Positions 51,332 to 60,931 of a stretch of DNA of 64,000 nucleotides are shown piece after piece; position 1 is the stretch's first letter; every line of letters begins with the position of its first letter. The position numbers were made by a program, and so were the translations under genes. The notes beneath the pieces were generated by a model. It had not been told where the DNA came from and ran no database searches. It saw nothing but the letters and a program-made list of their open reading frames with translations. The stretch is from CAHJXG01 sp964235485 (GTDB taxonomy: Bacteria > Pseudomonadota > Alphaproteobacteria > Acetobacterales > Acetobacteraceae). The stretch spans positions 1-64,000 of the forward strand of contig CAXSAZ010000015.1 in assembly GCA_964235485.1 (NCBI GenBank), read 5' to 3'.

Positions 51332-52006
51332 TCAGAGTGCGCGGCGCGCGAGCGGCGAGCGGTTGTATTGGGCCAGCAAATCCGCGGGGTCATGGTATGT
51401 CGCGACGCAGCCAGCCTGCCGCAGCGCCTCCTCCGGCCAACCGCCGCAGAGCAGGCCGACCGTGCGCAGCCCGGCCTTGCCGGCCGCCTCCGCGTCATAG
51501 GGCGTGTCGCCAACCACGATCACCTGCTCCGCATCCGGGCTGCCCAGGCGCTGCAGGGCCGCCTCGAAGATGTCGGGGTTGGGCTTGCTCTTGTCCGCGT
51601 CGTCCGTGGAGGTTTCCGCCATCGGCAGGTCGTCGATGCGCGCGACCTTCTTGTAGGCCGCGAGCTCGTCTGCCTTGGCCGAAGAGGCGAGGGCGATCCG
51701 TAGCCCGTCGGCCTGCATCCGCTGCAGCAGCTCGCGCACCATGGGGAACGGCTGCACGTCGTGCAGGTAGCGTTCCTTGAAGATCTGGCTGCGGCGCTCG
51801 TCCACCGCCTTGCCCACGGCGTCCAGCTCGTCCTTCGGCAGGAACAGGGGCAGCAACTGGTCGCCCCCCTTGCCGATCTGGCGGCGCAGATCGTCCAAGG
51901 CGACCTCGTGCCCGAACTCGCGCAAGGCATCCTGCCAGGCCCTCGCATGGAGGTTGACGGAGTCGATCAGCGTTCCGTCAACGTCAAGAATCACGGCGTT
52001 CGGCAT
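51332..52006 (-). CDS. HAD-superfamily hydrolase (phosphoglycolate phosphatase/beta-PGM-like)
   Basis: 224 residues. Motif I D-V-D-G-T-L-I-D-S at residues 8-16 holds the nucleophilic Asp, motif II A-S-S-A near 107-110, motif III lysine in K-S-K-P-N-P near 138-143, and motif IV G-D-T-P-Y-D near 165-170. A small helical cap places it in subclass I. Substrate unknown. It is 66 bases downstream of the amidase and may be at the tail of the nitrogen-scavenging block. Confidence 0.9.
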   Translation of the reverse strand: MPNAVILDVDGTLIDSVNLHARAWQDALREFGHEVALDDLRRQIGKGGDQLLPLFLPKDELDAVGKAVDERRSQIFKERYLHDVQPFPMVRELLQRMQADGLRIALASSAKADELAAYKKVARIDDLPMAETSTDDADKSKPNPDIFEAALQRLGSPDAEQVIVVGDTPYDAEAAGKAGLRTVGLLCGGWPEEALRQAGCVATYHDPADLLAQYNRSPLARRAL

Positions 52007-52072
52007 TTGGAGTTCTCCCGGCGACCAGGCCGGGTTAGCGTGGTGGGGCCAGCCGGGTTCCCACGGTTCCGC

Positions 52073-53611
52073 TCAACCCGCGGCGAGCCTCGGCGCCCGG
52101 CGGTGCCGGGTTGCGTGCTCGTAGGCGTAGGCCAGCCCAAGCAAATCCGCCTCGCTCCACATGCGGCCCACGAAGATCAGGTTGAACGGCGCGCCGGACT
52201 CGTAATATCCCGCCGGCACCGTGACGCCCGGCAGTCCCGCAATGTTGATCTCGCCCACCGTGGTCTCGCGGATCGTGTCCGTGCCGTGCAGCGGCGGCAG
52301 CGCCGTGCGCATCTGCGGAAAGGCCAGCGCATCCAGCCGCGCCTCCGCGAACACCGCGTCGAAGATCGCCAGGTATGCTTCCCTGGCCGCGATGAACTCC
52401 GAAAGGTCGGGCGGGCGCCCCGGATCGGCGAGGCAGGCGGCGAATTGCGGCAGGTGGGACACGAAGCTCAGCACGCCGGACGGGCCGAAGGCGTCCTCCT
52501 TCGCGGTGGCGCGGGCGAACTCGGCAAACGTGCGGAGCGCCGCCTGCGGACCCAGCCGTTCCAAATACTTCTGCATGTCATAAGGCACGGACTCCAGGCC
52601 GCGGGCATCGAACTCCGCCGAGGGCAGGGTCGGCGTGCGCAGATCGGCAAAGCCGGAACCACGGAACGGGTCCTCAACCAGCACCGCGCCCTGCGCTTCC
52701 AACTCGCCCTTGGCCCGGTCGTATAGCGTCGCGGCTTCCTCCGACAGCGGCTGGTTGCGCCAGCCCGGGCCGTACAGCCCGATCCGCTTGCCGCGCAGCG
52801 CCTCCGGGTGCAGCCGCGAAGCGTAGCCGCCCTTTGGGCGGTGGCCGACGCCCGCAATCGTTTTCGGGTCCTCCGCCGTGTAGCCGGCCAGCACGTCGAG
52901 CGTGAGCGCCGCGTCCCGCACGCAGCGGGCAATCGGCCCCACCACGTCGCGCAAGCCCGACAACGGCATGACGCCCGCGTTCGGCACCAGGGCGAAGCTC
53001 GGCTTGATGCCCACCAGCGCCTGGGCGGAGGCCGGGTTCTGGATGGAGCCGCCGGTTTCCTCCGCAAGCCCCAGCACGGCCATGCTGGCGGCCACGGCGG
53101 TCGCGGTGCCGGCGCTGCTGCCGCCCGGCAGGAACCCGCGCCCGGCGGCGTTCAACGTCGGCCCGGCCCAGCTATCGTTGGCGTGGCTGCCGGTGGCGCT
53201 GAGCACGGGGACGTTGGTCTTGCCCAGGATGACGCAGCCCGCGGCCCGCATACGCGCCACCACGGGGCTGTCCGTGCCGGGCATCAGGTCCACCCCGCCG
53301 GCCTTGCCGTGGAGCAGCGACCAGCCGGCGGTGGTGGGGAAGCCCACCATGTCCATGGGGTCCTTCACCACCACCGGCACGCCCGCGAGCGGCCCCAACG
53401 CCTCGCCGGCGGCCCGGCGCCGGTCGATGGCCCGCGCGTCGGACAAGGCATCCGGGTTGAGGAAGATGATGGCGTTGTATTGCGGGTTGTACTGGGCGAT
53501 GCGGTCGAGAAACGCCTGCGTCAACGCTTCCGATGTGGCGGCGCCGCTGGCAAAGGCGGCTTGCGCACCTTCCACGGTCAGCTCAACGAGGTCGATCTTC
53601 GCATCGCTCAT
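52073..53611 (-). CDS. Amidase-signature-family amidase
   Basis: 512-residue amidase. The Ser-cisSer-Lys triad is Lys83 (V-V-V-K-D-P), the cis-serine in P-G-G-S-S-A-G (residues 162-168) and the nucleophile Ser189 in E-T-G-G-S-I-Q. It hydrolyses a carboxamide to acid and ammonia. Downstream of a urea/amide-type ABC transporter by 24 bases, so it may act on the imported compound. No signal peptide. Confidence 0.92.
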   Translation of the reverse strand: MSDAKIDLVELTVEGAQAAFASGAATSEALTQAFLDRIAQYNPQYNAIIFLNPDALSDARAIDRRRAAGEALGPLAGVPVVVKDPMDMVGFPTTAGWSLLHGKAGGVDLMPGTDSPVVARMRAAGCVILGKTNVPVLSATGSHANDSWAGPTLNAAGRGFLPGGSSAGTATAVAASMAVLGLAEETGGSIQNPASAQALVGIKPSFALVPNAGVMPLSGLRDVVGPIARCVRDAALTLDVLAGYTAEDPKTIAGVGHRPKGGYASRLHPEALRGKRIGLYGPGWRNQPLSEEAATLYDRAKGELEAQGAVLVEDPFRGSGFADLRTPTLPSAEFDARGLESVPYDMQKYLERLGPQAALRTFAEFARATAKEDAFGPSGVLSFVSHLPQFAACLADPGRPPDLSEFIAAREAYLAIFDAVFAEARLDALAFPQMRTALPPLHGTDTIRETTVGEINIAGLPGVTVPAGYYESGAPFNLIFVGRMWSEADLLGLAYAYEHATRHRRAPRLAAG

Positions 53612-53635
53612 CTTGGGAAGCTCCGTTGCTTGGGG

Positions 53636-54355
53636 TCACACCGTCATGTGCCGCTCGATCCGCGCCGCCGCGCCGGCGTCACGGGTCCCGCCCCGCTCCA
53701 CCACCTCGCCGGAGGTCAGCACGGCGAAGCGGTCGGCGACGGCGAGCGCGAAGGCGACGTTCTGCTCCACCAGCAGCATCGCCGTGCGGTGCATCCGCCG
53801 CTCGGCTGCCAGCACGTTTGCCAAGCGATCCACTACCGAAGGCTGCAGCCCCTCCGAAATCTCGTCCACCAGCATGAGTCGGGGCCGGGCCAGGATGGCG
53901 CGGGAGATCAGCAGCATCTTCTGCTCGCCCCCGGACAAGGTGCCGGCCTTCTGGTTAAGACGGCGCAACAGCACGGGGAAGTGCGGCTCGACCGAGGGCA
54001 GGCGCTCGCGGAACAGCCGGTCGCCGGGTGCGCCGAGGCGCAGGTTCTCGCCCACGGTCAGGTCGGCGAACAGCGCCTGCTCCTGAGCCACGTAGCACAG
54101 CGCGCGCCGGGCGACGCGATAGGGGGCGAGGCCGGCCAGGTCCTGGCCGTCGAACCGCACTTCGCCGGCCCGGGGCTGGACGAAGCCCGCGGCGGTGCGC
54201 AGCAGCGTCGTCTTGCCCACGCCGTTGCGTCCGAGCAAGGCCACGACCTCGCCGGCGCCCACGGTGAGCGAAACATTGCGCAGCACCATCGTCGCGCCGT
54301 ATCCGGCGGTCACGCCGGCGAGGCTGAGCAGATCAGGCCCAGCTTCGTCAGGCAT
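53636..54355 (-). CDS. ABC transporter ATPase, LivF/UrtE type
   Basis: 239 residues: Walker A G-R-N-G-V-G-K-T-T at 41-49, signature L-S-G-G-E-Q near 140-145, Walker B L-M-L-V-D-E near 160-165. The LivF/UrtE subfamily is shown by the short length and order after the fused permease-ATPase gene. The start at 54355 overlaps that gene by eight bases. It energises import of a branched-chain amino acid, urea or short amide. Confidence 0.93.
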   Translation of the reverse strand: MPDEAGPDLLSLAGVTAGYGATMVLRNVSLTVGAGEVVALLGRNGVGKTTLLRTAAGFVQPRAGEVRFDGQDLAGLAPYRVARRALCYVAQEQALFADLTVGENLRLGAPGDRLFRERLPSVEPHFPVLLRRLNQKAGTLSGGEQKMLLISRAILARPRLMLVDEISEGLQPSVVDRLANVLAAERRMHRTAMLLVEQNVAFALAVADRFAVLTSGEVVERGGTRDAGAAARIERHMTV

Positions 54356-56102
54356 GGGCCGCGCCGGCGTAGATGGTGCGCACGGTGTCCGACTGCACGG
54401 CTTCCTCCACCGCACCGTCCAGCACGACCCGGCCCTGGTGCAGCACGACCACGCGGGACGAGATGCTGCGCACGAAGTCGAGGTCGTGCTCGACCAGCAC
54501 GATGCACAGGCGATGGCGATGGGCGAGGTCGGCAAGCAGGGCGCCGATGCGCCGCCGCTCCGGCTTGGTCAGCCCGGCGGTCGGCTCGTCCAGCAGCAGC
54601 AGCGTGGGTTCCAGCGCCAGCACCATCGCGAGTTCAAGCGACTGCTTCTCGCCGTGGGACAGGTGCCGGGTCTCGATGCCCAGGCGGTCGGACAACCCGG
54701 TCGCACGCACCACCTCCAGCGCCGATCCGGGCAGCGCGATGGCGGACGTGCGGCGGAACAGGGAGGGCCGCTCGATGCGGCTGCGGGCAACGCGCAGGCA
54801 CTCGGCGACCGTCATGGTCTCGAACACCGCGGCGGTCTGGAACTTGCGCCCGACGCCCAGGGCCGTGCAGCGGTGCGGCGGCAGGCGCCCGATGCTGCGC
54901 CCGCCGACCTCGACCAGCCCGGCGCTGCGCTCCCGCCCGTCGGCGATGCAGCGCATCAGCGTGGTTTTGCCAGCGCCGTTCGGGCCGATCAGGCTGAGCA
55001 GGTCGCCGGCATGGGCGGCGAACGCAACGCCGTGCAGCACCTGCAAGCTGCCGAACCGCTTGTCCAATGCCTCGACGCGCAGCACGGGGCCGTCCCGGCG
55101 CCGTATGGCGGCCGGCGCTTCGACCAGGCGCGAAACGGGGCCGGTCCGCCCTGCCCGGCCGAAGCGGAGCAGCGACAGCAAGCCGCCGGGCAAGGCCACG
55201 ATCACCACCACGAACACCAGGCCGACGATCAGCGCCCACAGGAACGGCAGCGCGCCGCCCAGGTAGTTGCTGATCGCGTCGATGCCCACCGCGCCCAGGA
55301 TCGGCCCGGCCACCGTTGCCCGCCCGCCGAGCGCGGTGGCGATCACCAGCTCGGTCCCCGACACGAAGTTGCCCAGCTCCGGCGCGACCACGGCGGTGGC
55401 GGCGGCATACACCCAGCCGGCGGCGGCGCAGGCCAGCGCGCAGGCGGTGAACAGCAGCACCTTCAGCCGGGCGGTGGGGATGCCGAGGTATTGGCAGCGC
55501 ACCTCGTTCTCCCGCATGGCGACCAGCAGGCGGCCGAAATCGCTGCGCACCAGCGTCGCCGCCCCCGCCGCCACCGCGACCAGCAGCAACCCGGCGACGC
55601 GGAACCAGCTTTCGGTGTCCAGCTCCGGCACATCGAAGCCGGACAGGCCGCTGCTCGACCCCGTGGTGTTGCCGCCGGCGAAGATGAGCTGCACGAAGAC
55701 GATGGGGAAGACGAGGGTGATAGTGGACACGTAAAGCGGCGACGCGCCGTAGGAAAAGGCGAGCCAGCCCACCAGCAGCGCCGCCAGCCCCGCCGCGCCC
55801 AAGCCGAGCAGCAGGGCCAGCAGCCCCGTCCCGGCGCTGAACCCCAGGTTGGTGGACACGAGCGCCAGCGCATAGGCGCCGATGGCGAGGAACGCGGCCT
55901 GGGCAAAGCTCAGGATGCCGGTGTAGCCCCAAAGCAGGTCCACCGTGACGGCGGCCACGGCCAGCAGCAGCGAGCGGGTGAGGATGTTGACGCTGTAGGT
56001 GTCGAGCGCCCAGGGCGCCGCAAGCACCGCCGCCACCCCGGCCAAGACCAGCACGGCAGGCAGCCAGCTTCGCCCTGGCGGCGCCCCGTCCGCGTCACGC
56101 AC
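54348..56102 (-). CDS. Fused LivM-type permease and LivG-type ATPase
   Basis: 584 residues formed by a LivM/UrtC permease (about 1-315, eight or nine transmembrane segments, G-Y-T-G-I-L-S-F-A-Q near residue 60) joined to a LivG/UrtD ATPase (about 335-584; Walker A G-P-N-G-A-G-K-T-T near 371-379, signature L-S-H-G-E-K near 478, Walker B L-L-L-D-E near 498). Usually these are two genes; a single reading frame with a short linker spans both here. The start overlaps the LivH gene by eight bases. Confidence 0.92.
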   Translation of the reverse strand: MRDADGAPPGRSWLPAVLVLAGVAAVLAAPWALDTYSVNILTRSLLLAVAAVTVDLLWGYTGILSFAQAAFLAIGAYALALVSTNLGFSAGTGLLALLLGLGAAGLAALLVGWLAFSYGASPLYVSTITLVFPIVFVQLIFAGGNTTGSSSGLSGFDVPELDTESWFRVAGLLLVAVAAGAATLVRSDFGRLLVAMRENEVRCQYLGIPTARLKVLLFTACALACAAAGWVYAAATAVVAPELGNFVSGTELVIATALGGRATVAGPILGAVGIDAISNYLGGALPFLWALIVGLVFVVVIVALPGGLLSLLRFGRAGRTGPVSRLVEAPAAIRRRDGPVLRVEALDKRFGSLQVLHGVAFAAHAGDLLSLIGPNGAGKTTLMRCIADGRERSAGLVEVGGRSIGRLPPHRCTALGVGRKFQTAAVFETMTVAECLRVARSRIERPSLFRRTSAIALPGSALEVVRATGLSDRLGIETRHLSHGEKQSLELAMVLALEPTLLLLDEPTAGLTKPERRRIGALLADLAHRHRLCIVLVEHDLDFVRSISSRVVVLHQGRVVLDGAVEEAVQSDTVRTIYAGAAHA

Positions 56103-56928
56103 GGGCGAAGCCCGCCGGGCGCACGCGCAGGATCACCGCGGCCAGCACCGCAACCGTCATGCCGCCCAGCACGGCGTTGAGATAGGTCGAGACCAGCACC
56201 TGCGCCGCCCCGAGCACCAGCGCCGCCGCCGCCATGCTGACCAAGGACGAGCCGGACAGCAGCACCAGCATGAAGGCGCCCACCAGCCAAGGCACCCCCA
56301 TGTTCGGGTCCACGCTCGACAGCGGCACCACCAGCGCCCCGGCCAAGGAGGCGAGCGCCGACCCCAGGCTGAAGCTCGCGAAGCGCACAGCCACGCTGTT
56401 CACGCCAAGCGACTGCGCGAGGTTCTCGTTGGCGATCACCGCGCGGGTGACGAGGCCGAGCCGGGTGCCGTGCAGCACGGCGGCGATCCCGCCCGCAAGC
56501 AGCACGGCCACCACGACCAGCAGCAGCCGGTATTGCGAGTAGGTCGCGCCCAGCACGCTGGCGGCGCCCGACAGCGGGCTTTGCGCGAACTGCACCTGCC
56601 GTCCGAAGGCCAGGGTGATCACTTGCCCGATGACGATGCCGAGGCCCCAAGTCGCGAGGATCGCGTCGAGCGGACGGCGATACAGCGGGCGCAGCACCGT
56701 CCGCTCCATTGCCGCCCCGGCCAGCAGCCCCGCCAGCGCCGCCGCCGGCAGGCTGGCCCACGGGTTCCACCCGGCCCACGTGACCAAGAGCGCCGCGTAG
56801 CCGCCGACCGTCAGCATGGCGCCGTGGGCGAAGGAGATGATGCCCATGACGCCGAACACGATCAGCAAGCCGAGCGCCACGACGTACAGGATCGCCGCCG
56901 TGGTCACGATGTCGAGCAACAGGCCCAC
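56095..56928 (-). CDS. ABC transporter permease, LivH/UrtB type
   Basis: 277 residues, about eight transmembrane segments; G-I-I-S-F-A-H-G-A-M near residue 29 and R-A-V-I-A-N-E-N-L-A near 184 are typical of the LivH/UrtB family. Forms the inner-membrane channel with the fused permease. The gene follows the substrate-binding protein by seven bases. Confidence 0.93.
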   Translation of the reverse strand: MGLLLDIVTTAAILYVVALGLLIVFGVMGIISFAHGAMLTVGGYAALLVTWAGWNPWASLPAAALAGLLAGAAMERTVLRPLYRRPLDAILATWGLGIVIGQVITLAFGRQVQFAQSPLSGAASVLGATYSQYRLLLVVVAVLLAGGIAAVLHGTRLGLVTRAVIANENLAQSLGVNSVAVRFASFSLGSALASLAGALVVPLSSVDPNMGVPWLVGAFMLVLLSGSSLVSMAAAALVLGAAQVLVSTYLNAVLGGMTVAVLAAVILRVRPAGFARA

Positions 56929-56935
56929 CCGAAAC

Positions 56936-58084
56936 CTACTTCAGGTTCGGGCACTGCTCGCCGGGGTCCACGTCCTCCGCGGTTTGCAGGATCTTCACGC
57001 TGCCGTCCGGCTGCACCTGGCCCAGGTACATCGTGAGCGGCGCGTGGCGCTGCTTGTTCATCTGGATGCGGCCGCGCGGCCCGTCGAAGGACACCTCGGG
57101 CAACGCCTTGATCACGCCGTCCACCGCGGTGCCGCCGGCGCGTTCCACCGCCGCCTTGTAAAGGTAGATCGCATCATACTGCGGCACCGACAGGTCGTTC
57201 GGCGTGAGCAGGCCGTCGCCGAACTTGGCGCGCATCGCGTCGAGGAACGCCTTGTTGGCCGGGGAGTCGATGCTGGTGAAGTACGAGCTTGAGACGTAGA
57301 TCCCGGTGGCATCCGCCCCCATCGTCTTGGCCGTGCCCTCGTCCACGCCGAGGTTGCCGACCGGGAGCGTGATCCCGGCTGCGCGGTACTGCTTGGTGAG
57401 CGTCACGTTGGGCACGCCGCCCGCGGTGGACAGGATCAGCGCGTCGGGCGCTGCCGCCCGCACCTTGCTGATGATCGCCGTCCAGTCCCCGGCGTCCATC
57501 GGCTGGTACTCGTCGCCCACCACCTTGCCGCCATGCGCCTCGATATACTGCTTCGCATACGACAACATGCCGCGGCCGAAGGCGTAGTCGCTGCCGATCA
57601 GGAAGAACGTCTTGGCGCCCTTGTCTTTCAGGAAGTAGTCGATCACCGGCGCTTCCTGCTGCTCCGGCACCCAAGCGTCCACGAACATGTAGCGGTTGCA
57701 GGAGTGCCCCTCGTAGGACGAGGTGTAGATGAACGGCGTCTTGCCCCGGGTCACCACCGGCAGCCCGGCGTTGCGCGCCGCGCTGGTTTCCATCGAGATC
57801 AGCACGTCAACCTTCTTCTGGAACACCAGGCTGTCAAAGGCCCGCTGCGCCCCGGCCGCCCCGCTGCCGTCGTCGGCCACGTCGAGCACCAGCGGACGGC
57901 CCAGCACGCCGCCTTTCGCGTTGATCTCCGCCACCGCAAGCTCCGCCGCCTGCACGACGGAGGGCGCCACCACGCTGTTGGCCCCGCTCAGCCCGATGGG
58001 CACGCCGATGTGGATCGGCGATTGGGCATGGGCGGACGCCGCCAGCAGCGAGAGGCCGAAGGCGGCAAAGGCAAGTTTCGGCAT
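56936..58084 (-). CDS. ABC transporter substrate-binding protein, AmiC/UrtA-like
   Basis: 382-residue periplasmic binding protein (Peripla_BP_6 type) with a Sec signal (M-P-K-L-A-F, cleavage near A-H-A-Q, residue 21). I-H-I-G-V-P-I-G-L-S-G near 24 starts the mature fold. Members bind short amides or urea as well as branched-chain amino acids; the FmdA neighbour supports the amide type. ATG 58084 begins the signal; an upstream frame extension is unlikely. FmdA ends 17 bases before. Confidence 0.9.
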   Translation of the reverse strand: MPKLAFAAFGLSLLAASAHAQSPIHIGVPIGLSGANSVVAPSVVQAAELAVAEINAKGGVLGRPLVLDVADDGSGAAGAQRAFDSLVFQKKVDVLISMETSAARNAGLPVVTRGKTPFIYTSSYEGHSCNRYMFVDAWVPEQQEAPVIDYFLKDKGAKTFFLIGSDYAFGRGMLSYAKQYIEAHGGKVVGDEYQPMDAGDWTAIISKVRAAAPDALILSTAGGVPNVTLTKQYRAAGITLPVGNLGVDEGTAKTMGADATGIYVSSSYFTSIDSPANKAFLDAMRAKFGDGLLTPNDLSVPQYDAIYLYKAAVERAGGTAVDGVIKALPEVSFDGPRGRIQMNKQRHAPLTMYLGQVQPDGSVKILQTAEDVDPGEQCPNLK

Positions 58085-58101
58085 GGCGGGGTTCCCAGGG
58101 A

Positions 58102-59037
58102 TCAAAGGGTGGACTTGGCGAGCAGCATGTGCACGCCCTTGTTGCCGTCCACGGTCTGCGTCACCCGCAGGTCGCCGATCAGCGAGCACAGCATGTAGGC
58201 CTGGTTGCGCGACAGGTTGGTGCGGCGGCAGACATGCTTGACCATCTCCCGCACTGCCTGCTTGGCCGCGTCGTCCAGGTCCTCATCGAGGCCGATGGAC
58301 ATCAGATGCGTGGGCGTTTCTGCAAACGGGAAATCGACCGGAAAATCCTTGCGCACGGTCAAGCGGAAGGTGCCGGACAGCCCGGTTTCCAGCGCCGTGA
58401 TGCACACCTCGCCGTCGCCCTGCACGCCGTGGCCGTCGCCTGCCATGAACAGCGCGCCCTCGTTGAACACGGGCAGGAACAGCGTTGTGCCGGGCTTCAA
58501 TTCCTTATTGTCCATGTTGCCGCCGAAGGCCCGCGGCACCGCGGAGCCGCAGCGCCCCCACGCGGGGGGCGGCGCCACGCCGATGATGCCGAAGAACGGG
58601 TCGAGCGGCAGCTCCGTGCCCCATGGCAGCGTGCACACGCGGCGCGCCCGGTCGATAACGGGGTGGATCGTCTCGTAATCCGTGAACTCGTCCGGCAGGG
58701 TGCCGAGCAGCGGCAGGATGGCGACGAAGCCCCAATCCATCGTGGGCGCGGCGTCGAGGATATCGACCTGCAGCGTGTCGCCGGGCTGCGCGCCGCGCAC
58801 GTAAACCGGGCCGGTGATGAAATGCGGACCCGGCCCGTCCGGCAGGGTGTTCAGGGCCGCCAGGTAGTCCGCGGGCACGCGCGACATTTCGGGCAGGGTC
58901 GCCATGCCGCCGGCCGGGAAGGAGTACAGCTTCACGGTGTCGCCGGACTCCACCTCCAGCACCGGCGGGGTGTTCGCGTCCAGGTAGCCAAGAACCATCT
59001 TGTCCGGCGTTGCCGGAATTTCGTGGTGCTGCGGCAT
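58102..59037 (-). CDS. Acetamidase/formamidase
   Basis: 311-residue FmdA/AmdA-family enzyme that hydrolyses formamide or acetamide to the acid plus ammonia. F-I-T-G-P-V-Y-V near residue 73 and N-M-D-N-K-E-L-K-P-G-T-T near 175-186 are characteristic, and D-G-H-G-V-Q-G-D-G-E near 201-210 is the conserved metal-site region. It sits between two ABC importers, so it probably releases ammonia from imported amides. Confidence 0.94.
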   Translation of the reverse strand: MPQHHEIPATPDKMVLGYLDANTPPVLEVESGDTVKLYSFPAGGMATLPEMSRVPADYLAALNTLPDGPGPHFITGPVYVRGAQPGDTLQVDILDAAPTMDWGFVAILPLLGTLPDEFTDYETIHPVIDRARRVCTLPWGTELPLDPFFGIIGVAPPPAWGRCGSAVPRAFGGNMDNKELKPGTTLFLPVFNEGALFMAGDGHGVQGDGEVCITALETGLSGTFRLTVRKDFPVDFPFAETPTHLMSIGLDEDLDDAAKQAVREMVKHVCRRTNLSRNQAYMLCSLIGDLRVTQTVDGNKGVHMLLAKSTL

Positions 59038-59090
59038 GGCGGTTTCCTTGTTGCCCTTGGATCAACAGAATGCGGCGCGTGTCCGGCCCG

Positions 59091-60083
59091 TCAACGCGAC
59101 GCCGCCTCGAACACGGCATGGCTCCAGGCGCCTTCCGGCTTCTTGGTGATGACGGGATCGCCGCCGCTGCTCAGCAGCTCGTCCACCGTGCGCTCGTAGG
59201 CGGCGGGATCGAGATAGCCCATCCGCTTCGGGTCGTCGCCCAGCAGCTTCGCCACCTCGCCCATCATGCGCTTCTGGTGCGCCGCCGTCTGCGCGCCCGC
59301 CGTGTCGTTGGACAGCACGATCCTCACCGCCTCGTCCTGATGGGCGCTCGCGTACTGCCAGCCCTTCACCGAGGCTTGCAGGAACCGGGCGAGGACCGCG
59401 ACGGCCGCCGGGTCGGCGAGCTTGCTTTCAACCGTGTAAAGCCCGTCCTCCAGGGTGGCGACGCCCTGGTCCTCGTAGCGGAACACATTGAGCTGGTCGG
59501 GCTTCATGCCGGCCTCGATCAGTTGCCAGTATTCGTTGTAGGTCATGGTGGAGATGCAGGCCGCCTGCTTCTGCAGCAGCGGATCGACGTTGAAGCCCTG
59601 CTTCAGCACGGTGACACCGTCCGGGCCGCCGGTGATCGGCAGCTTCAGCTTGGCCATCCAGGCCAGGAACGGATACTCGTTGCCGCTGAACCACACGCCC
59701 AGCGTCTTGCCCTTGAACTGCGCCGGGCTGGACACGCCGCTGTCCCTGCGGCAGGTGAGCTGCATCCCGGACTTCTCGAAGACCTGCGCGATGTTGACAA
59801 GCTTCACGCCCTTGTCCCGCGCGGCGAGCGCGGAGGGCATCCAATCCACGATCACGTCCGCGCCGCCGCCGGCGATGACCTGGGCCGGGTTGATGTCCGG
59901 CCCGCCCGGCTTGATCGCCACATCCAAACCGGCATCGGCATAGAACCCCTTCGCGGCGGCGACATAGTAGCCCGCGAACTGCGCCTGCGGCACCCATTTC
60001 AACTGCAGCGTGAGCTTGTCCGCGGCCAAGGTCTGGCCGGCAAGGCCGAGCAGCGCGGCGGCGGCGAGCAAGAAGCGTCGCAT
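59091..60083 (-). CDS. ABC transporter substrate-binding protein, NMT1/THI5-like
   Basis: 330 residues with a Sec signal (M-R-R-F-L-L-A-A-A, cleavage near A-A-D, residue 22) and the NMT1/THI5 fold: L-Q-L-K-W-V-P-Q-A-Q-F-A-G-Y-Y near 26-40 is close to pyrimidine-type (ThiY-like) binding proteins. GGGAG is five bases before ATG 60083. In an operon with rutBCD, uptake of uracil or another pyrimidine is the best guess. Confidence 0.9.
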   Translation of the reverse strand: MRRFLLAAAALLGLAGQTLAADKLTLQLKWVPQAQFAGYYVAAAKGFYADAGLDVAIKPGGPDINPAQVIAGGGADVIVDWMPSALAARDKGVKLVNIAQVFEKSGMQLTCRRDSGVSSPAQFKGKTLGVWFSGNEYPFLAWMAKLKLPITGGPDGVTVLKQGFNVDPLLQKQAACISTMTYNEYWQLIEAGMKPDQLNVFRYEDQGVATLEDGLYTVESKLADPAAVAVLARFLQASVKGWQYASAHQDEAVRIVLSNDTAGAQTAAHQKRMMGEVAKLLGDDPKRMGYLDPAAYERTVDELLSSGGDPVITKKPEGAWSHAVFEAASR

Positions 60084-60100
60084 GAAGGCTCCCTCGAAGT

Positions 60101-60931
60101 TTAACGGAAAGAAGGGTGCCAGAACGCGACCCGGCGTTCCAGCAGCGACAAGGCGGCAAAGGCGAGCGTGCCGGTCAAGGACGCCAGCACGATCTCGGCC
60201 CACACCAGGTCGAGGTTCATCCGCGTGGCCTCCGTGCTGATGCGGAACCCCATGCCGACGATGGGCGTGCCGAAGAACTCGGCGACGATGGCGCCGATCA
60301 GCGCGAGCGTCGCGTTCAGCTTGAGCGCCACGAACAGGAACGGCACCGCGGCGGGCAGGCGCAGCCGCAGCAGGGTCGCGCCGTAGCCCGCGCCGTAGCC
60401 ACGCATCAGGTCGCGCTCCGTGACGCCCGCGGCGGCGAGGCCCGCCGTCGCCTGCACCAGCGTGGGGAAGAACGTCATCACGGCCACGACGGCGGCCTTG
60501 CTCGGCCAATCGAAGCCGAACCACATCACCATAATGGGCGCGATGCCGACGATGGGCATGGCGGCGGCAAGGCTGCCGAGCGGCATCACGCCGCGCCGCA
60601 GGAAGTCCGAGCGGTCCAGCGCGACCGCGGCACCCAGCCCGGCCATGCACCCAACCGCGTAGCCCGGCAGCACCGCCCGCAGCACGGTCTGCACCCAATC
60701 AACGCCGAGCGTCGGCAGGTGGGTGGCGAACGCCCAAGCGATGGCGGACGGCGGCGGCAGCAGCACGCCGGGCACGCCGTAGCCGACGCAGGCGATCTGC
60801 CACGCCGCGAGCAGCAGGACGCCGAACAGCACGGGCGGCCCGACGCGCGCCGCGGCCCCCCTGCCTCGCGCCAGCCGCCACAGCGCCCCTCCCCCGGCCA
60901 GCACGACGAGCAGCAGCAGCAGCGTCGTCAC
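60101..60931 (-). CDS. ABC transporter permease (NMT1/SsuC-type)
   Basis: 276 residues, about six transmembrane segments. The EAA-like loop region (R-G-Y-G-A-G-Y-G near residue 170) contacts the ATPase. GTG start at 60931 overlaps the previous permease stop as GTGA. The two permease genes are unequal, so the channel is probably a heterodimer. Confidence 0.9.
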   Translation of the reverse strand: MTTLLLLLVVLAGGGALWRLARGRGAAARVGPPVLFGVLLLAAWQIACVGYGVPGVLLPPPSAIAWAFATHLPTLGVDWVQTVLRAVLPGYAVGCMAGLGAAVALDRSDFLRRGVMPLGSLAAAMPIVGIAPIMVMWFGFDWPSKAAVVAVMTFFPTLVQATAGLAAAGVTERDLMRGYGAGYGATLLRLRLPAAVPFLFVALKLNATLALIGAIVAEFFGTPIVGMGFRISTEATRMNLDLVWAEIVLASLTGTLAFAALSLLERRVAFWHPSFR

